Below are positions 1 through 9,014 of a DNA stretch of 25,330 bases, piece after piece. The number at the start of each line of letters is the position of its first letter. The first letter of the stretch is position 1. Source of the stretch: Sphaeroforma sirkka (Eukaryota; Opisthokonta; Ichthyosporea; Ichthyophonida); assembly GCA_001586965.3 (NCBI GenBank), contig LUCW03001471.1, positions 1 through 25,330 on the forward strand, in the 5' to 3' direction. Position numbers and translations under genes: made by a program. A model generated the notes under the pieces. It was not told the DNA's origin and did not search any database. It was given only the letters and a program-made list of their open reading frames with translations.

Positions 1-611
1 AGCAGTCTGTATACATATATTTCAGAGTTCCTCCTGCTCCGCTGTCCCCTCGTGTACTCTACTTAACATGTCCGGGAGCACATTTGTCTCTCCTGGTATA
101 TGCGATATGGTAAAGTTGAATGGCGCGATGATATGATGCCATCTCTGAAGCATCAGTTAAGCTTGAGCTGTGTGTTCATATACACAAGAGCCTTGTGGTC
201 CGTGAAGACCGCAAACCGGCCGTTGCCCATCCAAGTATTCCCTGAAATGTGTCAGTCCATATACCAATGCCAGTAACTCCTTCATAGGGTGTAGTTCTGT
301 TGCGCATGGTTCAGAGTCTTACAAAAAGAACATTAAGTAATGTTTATTACCGTTGACCCATTGAATAGCGCTCCCCTAAACCGTAATCGCTAGCGTCGGT
401 TTCCAAGTTCAGAGGAATGCCGTCGACCGGAAAGTGTAACGCCACAGCATTCACCACTGCGTCCTTCATTGCCTGCCACGCCTGTGCATGTCTCCTCCTC
501 CCAACGATCACCTATCAACTCCTTTGGTTTGAGTTTGCAAAATTCGCGCAAAGGTGCAACCGTGTTCGCGAAATTAGGCAGATGTTCGTGGAGGTAATTT
601 GCTAAACCCAA
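1..611 (-). pseudogene. gypsy-1 RT connection and RNase H, frameshifted and cut by window edge
   Basis: Continuing from the RT on the minus strand, 611-500 encodes the RT connection region (GLANYLHEHLPNFANTVAPL), which in Ty3/gypsy pol follows the thumb. At about 240-170 the minus strand encodes an RNase H strand with FAVFTDHKAL. After a frame change, 165-65 encodes RWHHII...SHIPGETNVLPDML, the usual Ty3/gypsy end of RNase H. An early stop follows at about 20. RNase H removes the RNA template strand during cDNA synthesis. The matching stretch in gypsy-2 (SRWHDII...THIPG...LPDML) is clearly related, so the two elements belong to neighbouring lineages. At least two frame changes are needed to read it through. 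Confidence 0.8.
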
Positions 612-619
612 CGCCGAGG

Positions 620-1294
620 CTATATCTCTTTGTACCGTAGTGGTGTGGGCCAGTCGATCAGCTTGGCCTGCTTTTCATGGTCATCGTCAATGCCTTGTGC
701 CGATACTTTCTTCCCTAGGATCATGACTTCGGAGATAGCGAAGTGGCACTTGGCAGGGTTAAGCTTAAAACTGTGGTATGTTAAGCGTTGTATCACCTTC
801 TGCACCGTCCTAACGTGTTCGTCATAACCGTCACTGGCGATAACTATGTCATCGATATAGTGGTGAACCGGTAAGCCATCAAGTATTGTACTCAAGGTAC
901 GTTGGAACTGCTGCGTGAGTACATGAAGACCGAACGGTGCTGATGTGAACGAGTACTGATAACGTTCGTGTGTAAAACTAAATAAGTATTGTGAGTCTGG
1001 ATGGATGGGCAGCCTGTGGTATGCAGCCGATATGTCCAGCGTCGTGTAGTACTTCTTACTCTTGAGGCGAGATATGAGTTCGTTGACCTTGGGGATCAGG
1101 AACTGGTCACCAGGAATAAGCGCGTTAACGGCACGCATGTCTAAACACACGCGTACCTTCTTGACGTTGCCTTCCGCATCGAATGTCGGTACCGCAAGGA
1201 GAGGAAGATTAACAGTCGTTGGTGTCGTTCGTTTCGTGATCACCAAATCTGTCAACCACTTCTTCACTTGTTCATCCACATATTGGGGAGCCAT
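620..1294 (-). pseudogene. gypsy-1 reverse transcriptase (fingers/palm), open over 224 codons
   Basis: This is the RNA-dependent DNA polymerase that copies the element's RNA into cDNA inside virus-like particles. The 224-residue open frame carries the RT boxes in order: VNLPLLAVP near residue 28, RVCLDMRAVNALI near 48, TTLDISAAYH with the first catalytic Asp at 87, SFTSAPFGL near 116, and the catalytic YIDD at 146-149 followed by IVIAS. Ty3/gypsy elements usually have DLxxAYHQ and Y[LIV]DD, so the catalytic residues look intact. The Met at 1294 is probably not a true start. Upstream the frame overlaps the protease frame by about 30 bases and sequence similarity passes from one to the other, so PR and RT were one polyprotein separated by a frameshift. 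The frame ends at 620 just before the RT connection, which is out of frame. Confidence 0.88.
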
Positions 1295-1953
1295 CGATCG
1301 GATACGAAGTTACGCGCCGATCGCCGCATCTGCAACGCTTGTTCATAGGTTACTGGGATGGTTACCTCACTCCCTTCCAGACGACAGCGCGCGTTGTCGG
1401 CAATTTTCGCATTGGCTTCCAAATCCTGTGCCAACCGTTCGCGTACATCGACGGGTTCCGTCGTGTTAGGTGCCTGTCGGCGTGGTATGGGTTCGAGGAG
1501 CTCTTCTAGTTCTGTGGGGTCTATTGGTGCAAGTGGCGATTGGATACCGCCTATGTATAGGCCCAAGCCTTTCAACATATCTTGCCCCACTATAACATCT
1601 ATACCCGTCGGCAAGTTCATCAATTCTAATGAACCGTCGATAATTCTGGTACCGTACCTATAGGTACCACTTCCGTCGTCCCCCAGTCGAGGAGTTCGCA
1701 CCGCCTTGTCAGCTAAATATATAAATGACCCAGGTGGTGCCGGAGTTATTGGTCGGCCAAGGAGGTCTGCGGATGTCTGTGAGATACAACTTCTATTTGC
1801 TCCCGTGTCTATCAAGGCTTTGAACGTACGTCCGTTGATTTGTACTTGAATATAGACTCGGTTGTCTGACGTCAGCAATGGGTCTTGTATTGCCATCACT
1901 GCTCCAATCGTGGTAACAAATATGAAGCTCCTATCCGACTCAGACACCCTCAC
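1264..1953 (-). pseudogene. gypsy-1 retropepsin-like aspartic protease and PR-RT linker
   Basis: The 229-residue frame contains an aspartic protease core: a strand YIQVQINGRTFKALIDTGA with the catalytic DTGA at 49-52, then ISQTSADLLG. The hydrophobic strand IDVIVGQDMLKGLGL follows about 80 residues later, corresponding to the conserved ILGxDxL region of retropepsins. The enzyme works as a homodimer that cuts Gag-Pol. The C-terminal third is a polar linker leading to the RT fingers, and it leaves frame at about 1294. Whether this is a programmed shift or damage cannot be decided. The first residues before GAVMAI are probably gag-side sequence rather than a true N-terminus. Confidence 0.82.
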
Positions 1954-1970
1954 CTCTCATGCATGATCGG

Positions 1971-2842
1971 CTACCGACTCCACGTGTCATAGGTGTGGTT
2001 TGGTGGTGACGTCATGTGCTCGAAGTCTTCGTAAAGGATCGTGTTGATATGAATCTCTGTAGCTTCCGATGGTGGAGCCAAGTCTTCGTCCTGTGTAATC
2101 GCATTCACCTGTACTTGAGGCGTCGGACGTATTGTAACTACGTCTCTAGTCTGGGATGTATTCTGCCCCTGTCCTGCGGTTGACGTTGTGGACGGTCTGT
2201 GTACTGATTGTACGTCCCTCAAAGGACGGTTGTTGTCGTATAGCCTTGCCCGACCCTCTGCGCTCACCGCTTGCGACGCCCTGAAATGATGACACCGTGG
2301 GATGTGCCTACCACCTGGGGCGCCTGTGCCTGGCACCCCGCACAAGTCATTAGTACCGTAGGTTGGGGCCGTTGAGTCCAATTCTGCGTTTGTCGTCTAC
2401 TCGTCTGTAGGTTGGGGCGGCTATTGGTGTGGTCGCGACTTCCATTGGTCGTCGGGCCCTCGCGGTTGTTGCGACCCTGGAAACGTGCTGTCGTACGTTG
2501 CTGTGCATCCTGAATGTCAGGGCTCAACAGCTGTATAAGCTCGTGTGTCTCCATCAGTTGCCATTTGGGATGCAACTGTAGAGTACGTTCATACGTACGG
2601 CCGTTGAGAGCTTCTTCTAACAGTTGTACAATGCAGTGGTTCACTAAATTCTGTTGGAAGTCGGCATCTGTCTGGCACCGTTCACGTGCCCTCCTGTGGT
2701 TCTCCATGAGCTGTGTCATTTGTTCCATAAGAGAGTGTGCATGTTCCGACTTTGGCCCTTGGCTAACTTGCGAAACGCGGGATCGACAGTGGCTTGTGTT
2801 TCGTGCGAACAGATCTGTTCGATCTGTAGTTGAGGTGTACAT
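1971..2842 (-). pseudogene. gypsy-1 gag C-terminal part (two overlapping frames, zinc-knuckle-like Cys/His cluster)
   Basis: Two overlapping minus-strand frames (2842-2264 and 2381-1971) continue the gag frame at 2716-3540. The first is Gln/Arg-rich and helical (EQMTQLMENHRRARERC... and LLEEALNGRTYERTLQLHP), then becomes Arg/Asn-rich before MTCAGCQAQAPQ. The second frame covers the same bases and holds HIPRCHHF. A CxxC followed by HxxxC split between the two frames suggests one zinc knuckle interrupted by a frameshift near 2310; this is inference. Nucleocapsid knuckles bind the genomic RNA. Downstream of it (2200-1971) is an acidic, low-complexity region. No close family is recognised beyond position and composition. 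Confidence 0.6.
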
Positions 2843-3540
2843 GTCTTCAACCGTTCAGAGTTGTCGCGGATGTAGTCCAGCGTTGACTTCTCCGCCTTGA
2901 AGTAAGATAGTACCTTATGAAACCATGTAAGGTTCCAACTCTCGTCCAGCCCTGCGATTTGTGCGTTCTTGAACGCCTCGAGGAGAGCCCCTCTTGTGTC
3001 CCGTTCCATAATATCATGTAGGTAGTATCTGTTCGACGGCCAAGCAGGCCACGTACGTGGTGAAGGTACGGGACGCTTCTCTACCGGTCGGGACTCTAAT
3101 GTAGCTCGAAGTGTCTCAATCACGCCCCGAAGAGCTTCAGCTCGAGCAGTGATATTCTCCTCGATTGCTTGGCATAGCTCGTCACTTAACTGTAGTATCC
3201 GTGCGTGTAGCGCCTGTCGCCTTTTCTCGATACTAGCCGGTGTGGGCGGAGGCACTGTTGTCTCCTTCTCTTGTCGTTTAGGTGTCTGTACATATTCACT
3301 GGGCGCTTCTTTCTCGCCCCACTGACGTTGCTGTTGTTGGCGCAGGTTCGTACTTAATCGGTCCTGTCTATTCTTCACCGCCTGCTTACCTTGAGGATTC
3401 TGTCTGGCTAATACTTGTTCATGTGCGAACTCTTGAAAAGTTGGTGTGTTCTCACTGGCAGACAGAGTATCATCCTCCTCGGTTGAACTGTCCTCTGACC
3501 CTGGTGATTTGTGTACCGAGTCCATAAAACGGACGCTCAC
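2716..3540 (-). pseudogene. gypsy-1 gag central region (coiled-coil and capsid-like)
   Basis: The frame is 274 residues. The first 100 are acidic and Gln-rich (ASENTPTFQEFAHEQVL, then NLRQQQQRQW), typical of disordered Gag. Residues about 105-150 are strongly amphipathic (EKRRQALHARILQLSDELC), probably a coiled coil for self-assembly. Residues 165-255 (PRTWPAWPSNRYYLHDIMER through IRDNSERLKTC) look like an alpha-helical capsid domain. The C-terminal 15-20 residues (NMHTLLWNK) are out of frame relative to the following gag frame, which begins inside this one, so there is a frameshift at about 2750. Gag forms the cytoplasmic particle that packages the RNA. The call rests on location upstream of protease and on composition; no signature motif was seen. 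Confidence 0.6.
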
Positions 3541-3654
3541 AGCCTTGAATTCGGAAGGTAGGGTTGTCTTCGTCCTCTGGTACTGCCTGTACCCGTTCGT
3601 GTGCGTCAGAAGAACTCTCCTTAGCGGCCGGCCCTATTGTAGTTCGTCCGGCGT

Positions 3655-4293
3655 TTATGCGCTGTAACCTCTGTTCGTATTTTTTTTCAAGAGAGACTGT
3701 TGTTGTGTCATCAGCTCCGTGAGTTTCTGAGCTGACGATTGTTCCCGTGCCGTTTCTTTGTTGTTGGTACGGTTCCGGTGACGCTTCCGCTTGTTAGGTG
3801 GGAGGCGTGGTGGGTCATTACTGGGAAATAAGGCCCCTGGAGTATCCCGAGACGAACGAGGGGACAGCCCTTCACTGGCTACCTGTTCACCAATAAAAGT
3901 CTGACTACTGTCCGCACGCAGGTCGGGTACTTCCTTGGTCTCACCCTCGAATATGACATCCTCGTCAGATTGTGCAGGTCCATTTTGTTTGCTGTTGGTG
4001 GCTGCTTGTCGTCCGCGGAAATAATGTGGAGCCCCAAGATGTGTCTGTTGTTGCCCCTCCAGTGCCTGACCTGAGTGCGGAGCGGAGCGTTCCGTATGGG
4101 ACTGACGACGTTTAGTTCCACGTCGGTCGATATCATCTTCCTTGCGGCGCTCAGGATTCAAGAGTTGCTGTCTACGACTTTGGCGGGGTAGGACATGGTT
4201 GGTGAGTTGTTTGTCAATGGAGAGAACTAGAAATGTGTGCGAATGAACTGATAGAGTACTGAATATAAATATCCATTTTCTATTAAATTTCAT
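3655..4293 (-). pseudogene. gypsy-1 gag N-terminal basic/disordered region
   Basis: The 212-residue minus-strand frame has an N-terminal hydrophobic stretch (WIFIFSTLSVHSHTFLVLSI) followed by a long Arg/Gln/Ser-rich segment. The latter includes ERRKEDDIDRRGTKRRQ and NKRKRHRNRTNN, the second being like a bipartite basic nuclear-localisation or RNA-binding patch. It ends at 3655, about 115 bases before the next gag frame (3540). Composition and position suggest a disordered Gag N-terminus. The hydrophobic start may simply be leader sequence read in frame, so the true initiation codon is uncertain. No family is recognised. Confidence 0.4.
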
Positions 4294-5452
4294 CCTTCAA
4301 ACACATAACGTCTCGACATCGATCTCCGAGGAACTCGTGGGTTCCCTCGTGACTGTTTTATTTCCTACACTAACATAAGTAGTGTGGATAGTCTATATAC
4401 TCTAACACTACCAGCTGTCTTACTCTTCATCCCACAATAACATATGGTTGAGTGCCTCATTAGTCGGAGCCACTTCTTGTTCTACTCCTCGCCAGCTCTT
4501 ACTCCGGCCTAATGACGGCCCTATTCGCAGGACCCTGTTGGGAACTTCCCTCATCGCTCCTCTTTTACTCTTCTTACCCGTGATGTCCTTGTCATCTGCT
4601 GTTGCGGTTATTGGAATATGCTTCTTGATCTAAGAACGATTGCTCGTTATTGCACTCCTACACTAAGCTGCCGTCAACCACACCTTCTGTGCATACTGTT
4701 GATCCTCTCCGTTGACCTGATTTATCTGGAAGTTCTAGTGATTTGAGTGTGTTCGCATATCATTTTCACAATTTAACCTTGTATTTACTTGCATCGTTCG
4801 TGTTATGTGCGCCCCCACCCTTATATGCTCCTAATAACTCACAGGTGCTTACTTGCGTCTCTGTATGCTTCCTAATATCCCATTCTGAAAATCTTTGTAA
4901 AATAATCTAGTATGCCGCTGATTCATTGCGTCATCGTACTAACCGAGTCGGTACTAACCATGTACATCTCCCATCTCTACTACACTACTGTGGATCCTAA
5001 AGAACTTTCTTCTAACAACTTCTTAAATACAATTTAAGCTCATTAGCTTGCAATTCGATTTGTACCTGTCTCACACTGAAAACAACCTTCCTACCTGTAC
5101 TCACACATGTCTACTTATCTGTGGATTCTGACTGATTGTCTGATTTCGTCATTTGATCGTCGTGAGACTTTCCTTGTTGACCCTGGTTAATGTTCTGCTT
5201 GATTGGAATGTTCGCTCTTCGGGTTCACTCGTATTAGTAGATTCTTTCTTCATCCTCGTCGTCAACACGTCGTTAAACCAACGATCGGATAATCTAAATC
5301 GTTCATTTTGATGCGACATTCTCCGTTCGCATTGTCTTTTCAATTGTTATACTTATAACAAAAAAATATGTGCCAGCTACTGACTAGTTCATATTCTGTA
5401 GCTTTCTCTGTAATTACTAATAAACTAACAACTTCTATGGTAAGTTAAAAAA
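4294..5452 (-). other. gypsy-1 leader between 5' LTR and gag, no convincing gene
   Basis: About 1.16 kb lies between the LTR end and the first gag-like frame. Only short frames are present, such as a 64-residue basic one at 5343-5149 on the minus strand and a 61-residue one at 4448-4633 on the plus strand. Neither resembles a known domain. The leader is much longer than that of gypsy-2 (188 bases). The bases following the LTR on the minus strand begin TTTTTTAACTTACC, which is not a TGG-type primer-binding site. Confidence 0.5.
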
Positions 5453-6101
5453 TGTAGTAAGTATACGCGAGATAACTGTATCTCAACGTTCTCCTTCCTC
5501 AGGGGAGGGGACGTTGTTCATTTATTAGTAATTATAAACAGTAATCCTAAAATGACTGACTCTTAAATGAGTCATTAGTCATGTGCTGTAAAACCAGCAA
5601 AACCCTAAAACCCAGTTTATCAGATTATTCTGATAAACTGTAAAACTTGTAATAAACCTAAAATAATCAAATAAATATAAGTACTTGTATTCTGACCACA
5701 ACAATGCTCTAGCTCTCGAGGATAAATGCCAGCACAATGCTCTAGCTCTCGAGGATAAATGCCAGCACAATGCTCTAGCTCTCGAGGATAATGCCAGCGG
5801 ATCCCTCTAGTTCGTGGAGGTTAAACTAGCGTTCTCGATTATTAGTATATCTTTAGTTTTTAAGCTTGCACACGTTCCGTGCTTAAGCTTGGGGGGGTTG
5901 TGGTCAGATATACTACTTAGGGTTTCTTCAGGGTTATTTTCTGATTGGATATAAACCCAGTTTAGGGTTTATATTCTAGAGTGAACACATGACCTGAAGA
6001 ACTGGATAATAATCAGACAATATTCAATAAATAGCCAACGACTCACCTCTAACAAGGGGAGTACGTTGAGATATAGTTATCTACTGCGTATTTACTACAT
6101 G
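5453..6101 (-). repeat. gypsy-1 5' LTR (649 bp) with long imperfect inverted termini
   Basis: The boundaries are TGTAGTA at 5453 and TACTACA ending at 6101, giving the TG...CA termini of an LTR. To the right the sequence is copia-A gag; to the left it is gypsy-1 leader. No target duplication flanks the 649-bp unit itself (AAAAAA against TGGTTC), which argues against an independent MITE. Unusually, the two ends are inverted copies of each other for about 70 bp, through ATCTCAACGT to the AACG/CGTTG block. A second inverted pair TCTGACCACAAC (5691-5702) / GTTGTGGTCAGA (5897-5908) lies inside. Hairpins occur at 5613-5640 (12-bp arms, 4-base loop) and 5552-5582. The second LTR copy lies outside the window, so the boundaries rest on this copy alone. 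Confidence 0.65.
5701..5798. repeat. 33-bp tandem repeat, three copies, inside gypsy-1 LTR
   Basis: The unit begins ACAATGCTCTAGCTCTCGAG and ends with GATAAATGCCAGC. Copies are 5701-5733 and 5734-5766 (identical) and 5767-5798 (one A missing). The unit contains the palindrome CTCGAG and an AGCTCTCGAG core. Tandem units in LTR U3 regions often act as enhancers, but that role is not shown here. Confidence 0.95.
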
Positions 6102-6444
6102 GTTCATTGCGGTAGCGATCTGGGCCAAGGCAACTGCAGGGTTATCAGTGTTACGGACGTATTCAAGACAACAGTCTTCAACGCTCTGGACAATCATGGA
6201 GTAGGCAATATCCCTCTCACGGTCTGTAGCGGCATTGAAGACGGCCTTTTCCTTTAGCTTAGCTTCCATCTTAACTTCCAGTTCGGGTAGCCGGTGGCAT
6301 CCTTCAGTTTGGGCTCCACGTACTTCATCCTCTCGGTTTGATGATCAGTGGTCTCTCTCACTCTCACTCTTTTCTCTCTCTCAGAGGCACTCGAGTCCTT
6401 GGTCTCCAAAATTTTCTAGCTTTTAGTCCCGTCCGCTGCTTCCA
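6102..6444 (-). pseudogene. copia-A gag N-terminal fragment and leader
   Basis: On the minus strand, 6269-6102 encodes MEAKLKEKAVFNAATDRE and QSVEDCCLEYVRNTDNPA, nearly identical to copia-B gag at 24460-24300. Copia gag proteins start with a region of this kind (a short recognition segment, then helices). The fragment is truncated at 6102 by gypsy-1. Between it and the LTR lies a CT-rich leader (6350-6405) and a PBS ending at 6444. The frame that runs past 6102 into gypsy-1 LTR sequence (ending VVNTQ) is a chance extension. Confidence 0.75.
6435..6444 (-). promoter_or_regulatory. copia-A primer-binding site, TGGAAGCAGC
   Basis: Directly after the LTR 3' end (CA at 6446-6445 on the minus strand) the sequence reads TGGAAGCAGCGGACGGGAC. 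The leading TGG pairs with a tRNA CCA end. The AGCAG resembles the acceptor complement of initiator tRNA-Met, but with differences. The same sequence occurs at the copia-B PBS. Confidence 0.6.
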
Positions 6445-6852
6445 TGAGAATTTTTTAACTCTGTGAAAGTGCTCTTTATTTACTTTTGTACTCCGTATTT
6501 ATACTATTTTTCGTCAAAATTGAACGGCCCTTTCGGCTCGAAAATTTCCTTTGCCAAAGAAATTCCAACGGACGTGTGCGGTCTATTTTTAGATTCCATC
6601 TCTAAAAATACAAACACAATTTTATTCACTCAAACAACTTGAATAAGGTGTTATATGAAAGGGAAAAACATTTCCTATCAAATGACACCTGCAACAAAAT
6701 TACACATAAAATAGGTCAGACACAATCGGCGTACGAAACACATTCGTAAACACAACATACAAAAACATACTTAGATAATTGGTTCCTCGATGGAATAGGT
6801 CTGAGTCCAACACTTAAACATCATTCACCTTTGACAATATGATTTTTCTACA
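6445..6852 (-). repeat. copia-A 5' LTR (408 bp)
   Basis: It aligns along its length with the LTRs at 19405-19858 and 24704-25152. It lacks one block of about 44 bp (the CTTCAAATACAC...GAATATT segment), which explains the shorter length. The ends are TG (6445) and CA (6852). On the minus strand it has a TATAAATA box (6503-6496) and an AATAAA polyadenylation signal (6480-6475) close to the 3' end, as expected for a compact copia LTR. Confidence 0.88.
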
Positions 6853-7177
6853 AATCCAATAAGTCTTTTTCTTTTTTATACTTTTCTTCAGATGGAACTT
6901 TACGTATATTAGCTAATGTATTAACTTGACTTACGTTCTTATGTCTATCTACAAATTAGACATGTGGTCATGAACACTTAGTACTTGTAGTGAAAATTAT
7001 TCAATAAAGAACAGCTAGAGGTACGTCCTGTGTGATCGAGAATACTAAGGCTCTTACCAGGAGGCAGTCCCGATCATTTTTACACAAGCTACCACTGCTA
7101 AATCCTAACTGACTTAAATTGTATCTTAAGTTTAAATAACATAGTTTGAAACATAGAAATATCCATCGAAGTTTACA
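6853..7177 (+). repeat. gypsy-2 5' LTR, 3' part only
   Basis: It matches 13973-14456 of the 3' LTR, apart from the 161-bp insertion found only there. It starts at AATCCAATAAG immediately after the copia-A LTR and ends in GTTTACA. Similarity to the 3' LTR stops exactly at 7177/14456, which fixes the LTR 3' end. Confidence 0.88.
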
Positions 7178-7365
7178 TATTTTTCATTTAATTAGTAGTT
7201 ACCGTAGTGTACTGCGTCTAGACTGTGTAATAGTTGCTTGCTATCCAACGACAGGACTGTAAGTATGCTATACTACCTCATCGTGGCTAATACTATCCTA
7301 AAGTTAGCTACACGATAGTTACTATACCTAGACTTTATTAATTTTCCTATTCTTAAGCTATTACT
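7178..7365 (+). other. gypsy-2 leader (188 bp)
   Basis: This is the segment from the LTR end to the gag ATG at 7366. It begins TATTTTTCATTTAATTAG and shows no TGG-type primer-binding site next to the LTR. There is no open frame of interest. Confidence 0.55.
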
Positions 7366-8028
7366 ATGACTAAAGGAAGTTCTATAGGCAAGGGAGACGC
7401 CAGCTCTAAACCTGCTAAACCTGCTGAGGTTCCTGAGGTTACTGGGGACGCTGGCCCGTCTGGTACTGAGCCTGCCGTTCAAGCTGTAGAGGAAGCCGTT
7501 TCTGAGCTTGGTTCTGAGGAAAATTCTGAGGATGACTCGTCAGACCCTAAAGCTTTGGAAGAGGAGGTCTCAACTGCCGCGGAAAGGCTCGCCAGCGTCC
7601 GTGTGTCTCCTAGTAGTGCAGCCTATGGCATCAGCTCGCCATCTGACCGCGAAAAGTCAGATATTGGAATATCTCCCGAACAAGTGGAGGAATCGTCTCG
7701 AGATCGACGGTTTGTTACTACTAAAAGTCAGTCCAATCCATATATTAACAAAGATGGCGGCGTTCCATTTCGTGAAATTTCATCGAATGCCTCGCCACTG
7801 AATGCCTCGCCACTGAATGTTGGGGAGGAAGACGCAAATGTTGGGGACACCATAACTCGACAACGAATGGTTGGATCTTCTCAATCTCGACACCATTTGA
7901 ACCACAAAGATGAGCTTTTAAAGGAGCTAGCCGCTGCCGCAGCTTCTGATCCTTCGATCATATCCCACGTGGCCGATATTCTACCTGAACTGAAGAAAAA
8001 AATATTACTAGCCGGGTTTCGAACCTGA
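7366..8028 (+). pseudogene. gypsy-2 gag N-terminal part
   Basis: The ATG at 7366 is the first one after the LTR and opens a 220-codon frame. The product begins MTKGSSIGKGDASSKP and is acidic and Ser/Pro/Glu-rich (EENSEDDSSDPKALEEEV), so probably disordered. An exact duplication of NASPL gives NASPLNASPLN near residue 142. The end (LLKELAAAAASDPSIISHVADILPELKKKIL) is helical. The frame stops at 8028, but another frame, open from about 7989, continues smoothly into the next gag piece. A single-base frameshift near 8000-8025 is therefore the simplest explanation. Confidence 0.7.
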
Positions 8029-8084
8029 AACCCATTGGTTTACCAGCCAGCAGGGTTACCACTGAACCAGTTACCGCTGGTGAA

Positions 8085-9014
8085 GTGGGTGAAATCTCAA
8101 TATATAATCTCTATAGCACGGATACTACAATCGGCCACCCTCTCGACAAACCTAACCCTGTTAGAGGCTTTGATCGTATGGAAATCGATGAGGCTTACCA
8201 CCCTCATAACATCGATCCTCATTTACCATCTAACCCGGGTAATCACGACTTTGGTAATCGTTATACCAGTACCTCAATAGAGAGTACCCACTCTAGCACT
8301 GAAGACGAGGAAGTGAGAACCAGACAACAGCGTCTCAGGCTATTACGTTCTGGTATGCAAGTCCTTGATGACCATCTATTGAATGACTCTGACCTTGACG
8401 ATAAGAAAGCGGATAACATTCGCTATCTAATCGATAACAAGAGAAAGGAGATAGACTCCATCTTGGTACTAGCAGCCCATAGCACTGAGCGTGAGCCTCG
8501 TGAACGCTTCGAACCAAGCTTTGTAAAACAGCTAGGTAACGCGAAGGCTGAGGTCGATTTCTCTACTAATGAGAGCACAGTGGAGACGCTGAAGGCCTTT
8601 GACCAACTTAAGGAGTCTGCCAGCTTTAAGGATAAGCAGATGATGAATGCTTTTATTCATTTCTATGAGTCAGAGGAATGGAAAACTACCTTGAAGGCCC
8701 ATGAGCCCAACTGGAAAGCCCTACACTGGTGCCAGTTGCGTGAGAATATACTTAATGCCTTCTTTGAAGATGCACGTGACCGTGAACTTCTAGAGTCTCG
8801 CAAGTCCTTTGCGAACGATACCACTATTCGAGGTGCTCTAGCTCATATGACACATATGAGCGCTCGGACGAGAGGTCGTACCTATACTGGCGAACATCTA
8901 TTAGTTTGTCAGATGATGGAGATTCTGGGGTTAACCTCTTTAAGAAGGTCAATGATGATATTATCGCCTATGGTGATTTGCGATATATGCCTTGGTCTGT
9001 CTTTGAGAAGATAG
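8085..9014 (+). pseudogene. gypsy-2 gag central (capsid-like) region
   Basis: This continues gag in a second frame, open upstream to about 7989. It is rich in charged helices: RTRQQRLRLLRSGMQVLDDH, DLDDKKADNIRYLIDNKRKE, and a Trp-containing stretch EEWKTTLKAHEPNWKALHWC. The latter resembles the capsid core of Ty3/gypsy Gag, where Trp and Leu positions are spaced in W...L...F patterns. The last 35 residues or so are out of frame relative to the zinc-binding part, which starts at about 8906 in a third frame. The expected role is particle assembly. The assignment rests on position and composition. Confidence 0.65.

Larger units (their letters stand above)
1..6101 (-). mobile_element. Ty3/gypsy LTR retrotransposon 'gypsy-1', 5' part (3' part beyond the window)
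   Basis: Read on the minus strand, the order is 5' LTR (6101-5453), leader, gag, protease, reverse transcriptase and RNase H. The RNase H is cut at base 1, so integrase and the 3' LTR are outside the window. RT followed by RNase H with no integrase upstream of RT, together with a YIDD RT box and a TDHKAL RNase H motif, places it in Ty3/gypsy (Metaviridae) rather than copia. The right end abuts copia-A gag sequence at 6102, so gypsy-1 appears to have inserted there. The reading frame breaks in gag, between protease and RT, and after RT, so it is non-functional as sequenced. Confidence 0.9.
6102..6852 (-). mobile_element. copia-A: 5' end of a Ty1/copia element, interrupted by gypsy-1
   Basis: On the minus strand this contains a 5' LTR (6852-6445), PBS, short CT-rich leader and the first part of gag. 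The whole stretch is closely similar to 24285-25152 of copia-B. The match to copia-B stops at about 6103, where gypsy-1 begins. On the other side the LTR ends in TTCTACA at 6852 and is followed by AATCCAATA..., which is the middle of the gypsy-2 LTR. Thus copia-A was inserted into gypsy-2 and later interrupted. Its remaining body would lie left of the window. Confidence 0.85.

Noticed and set aside
5590..5975. CCCTAAA/TTTAGGG telomere-like motifs in the gypsy-1 LTR
   Set aside because: There are only isolated single units as part of the LTR inverted repeats, not an array.
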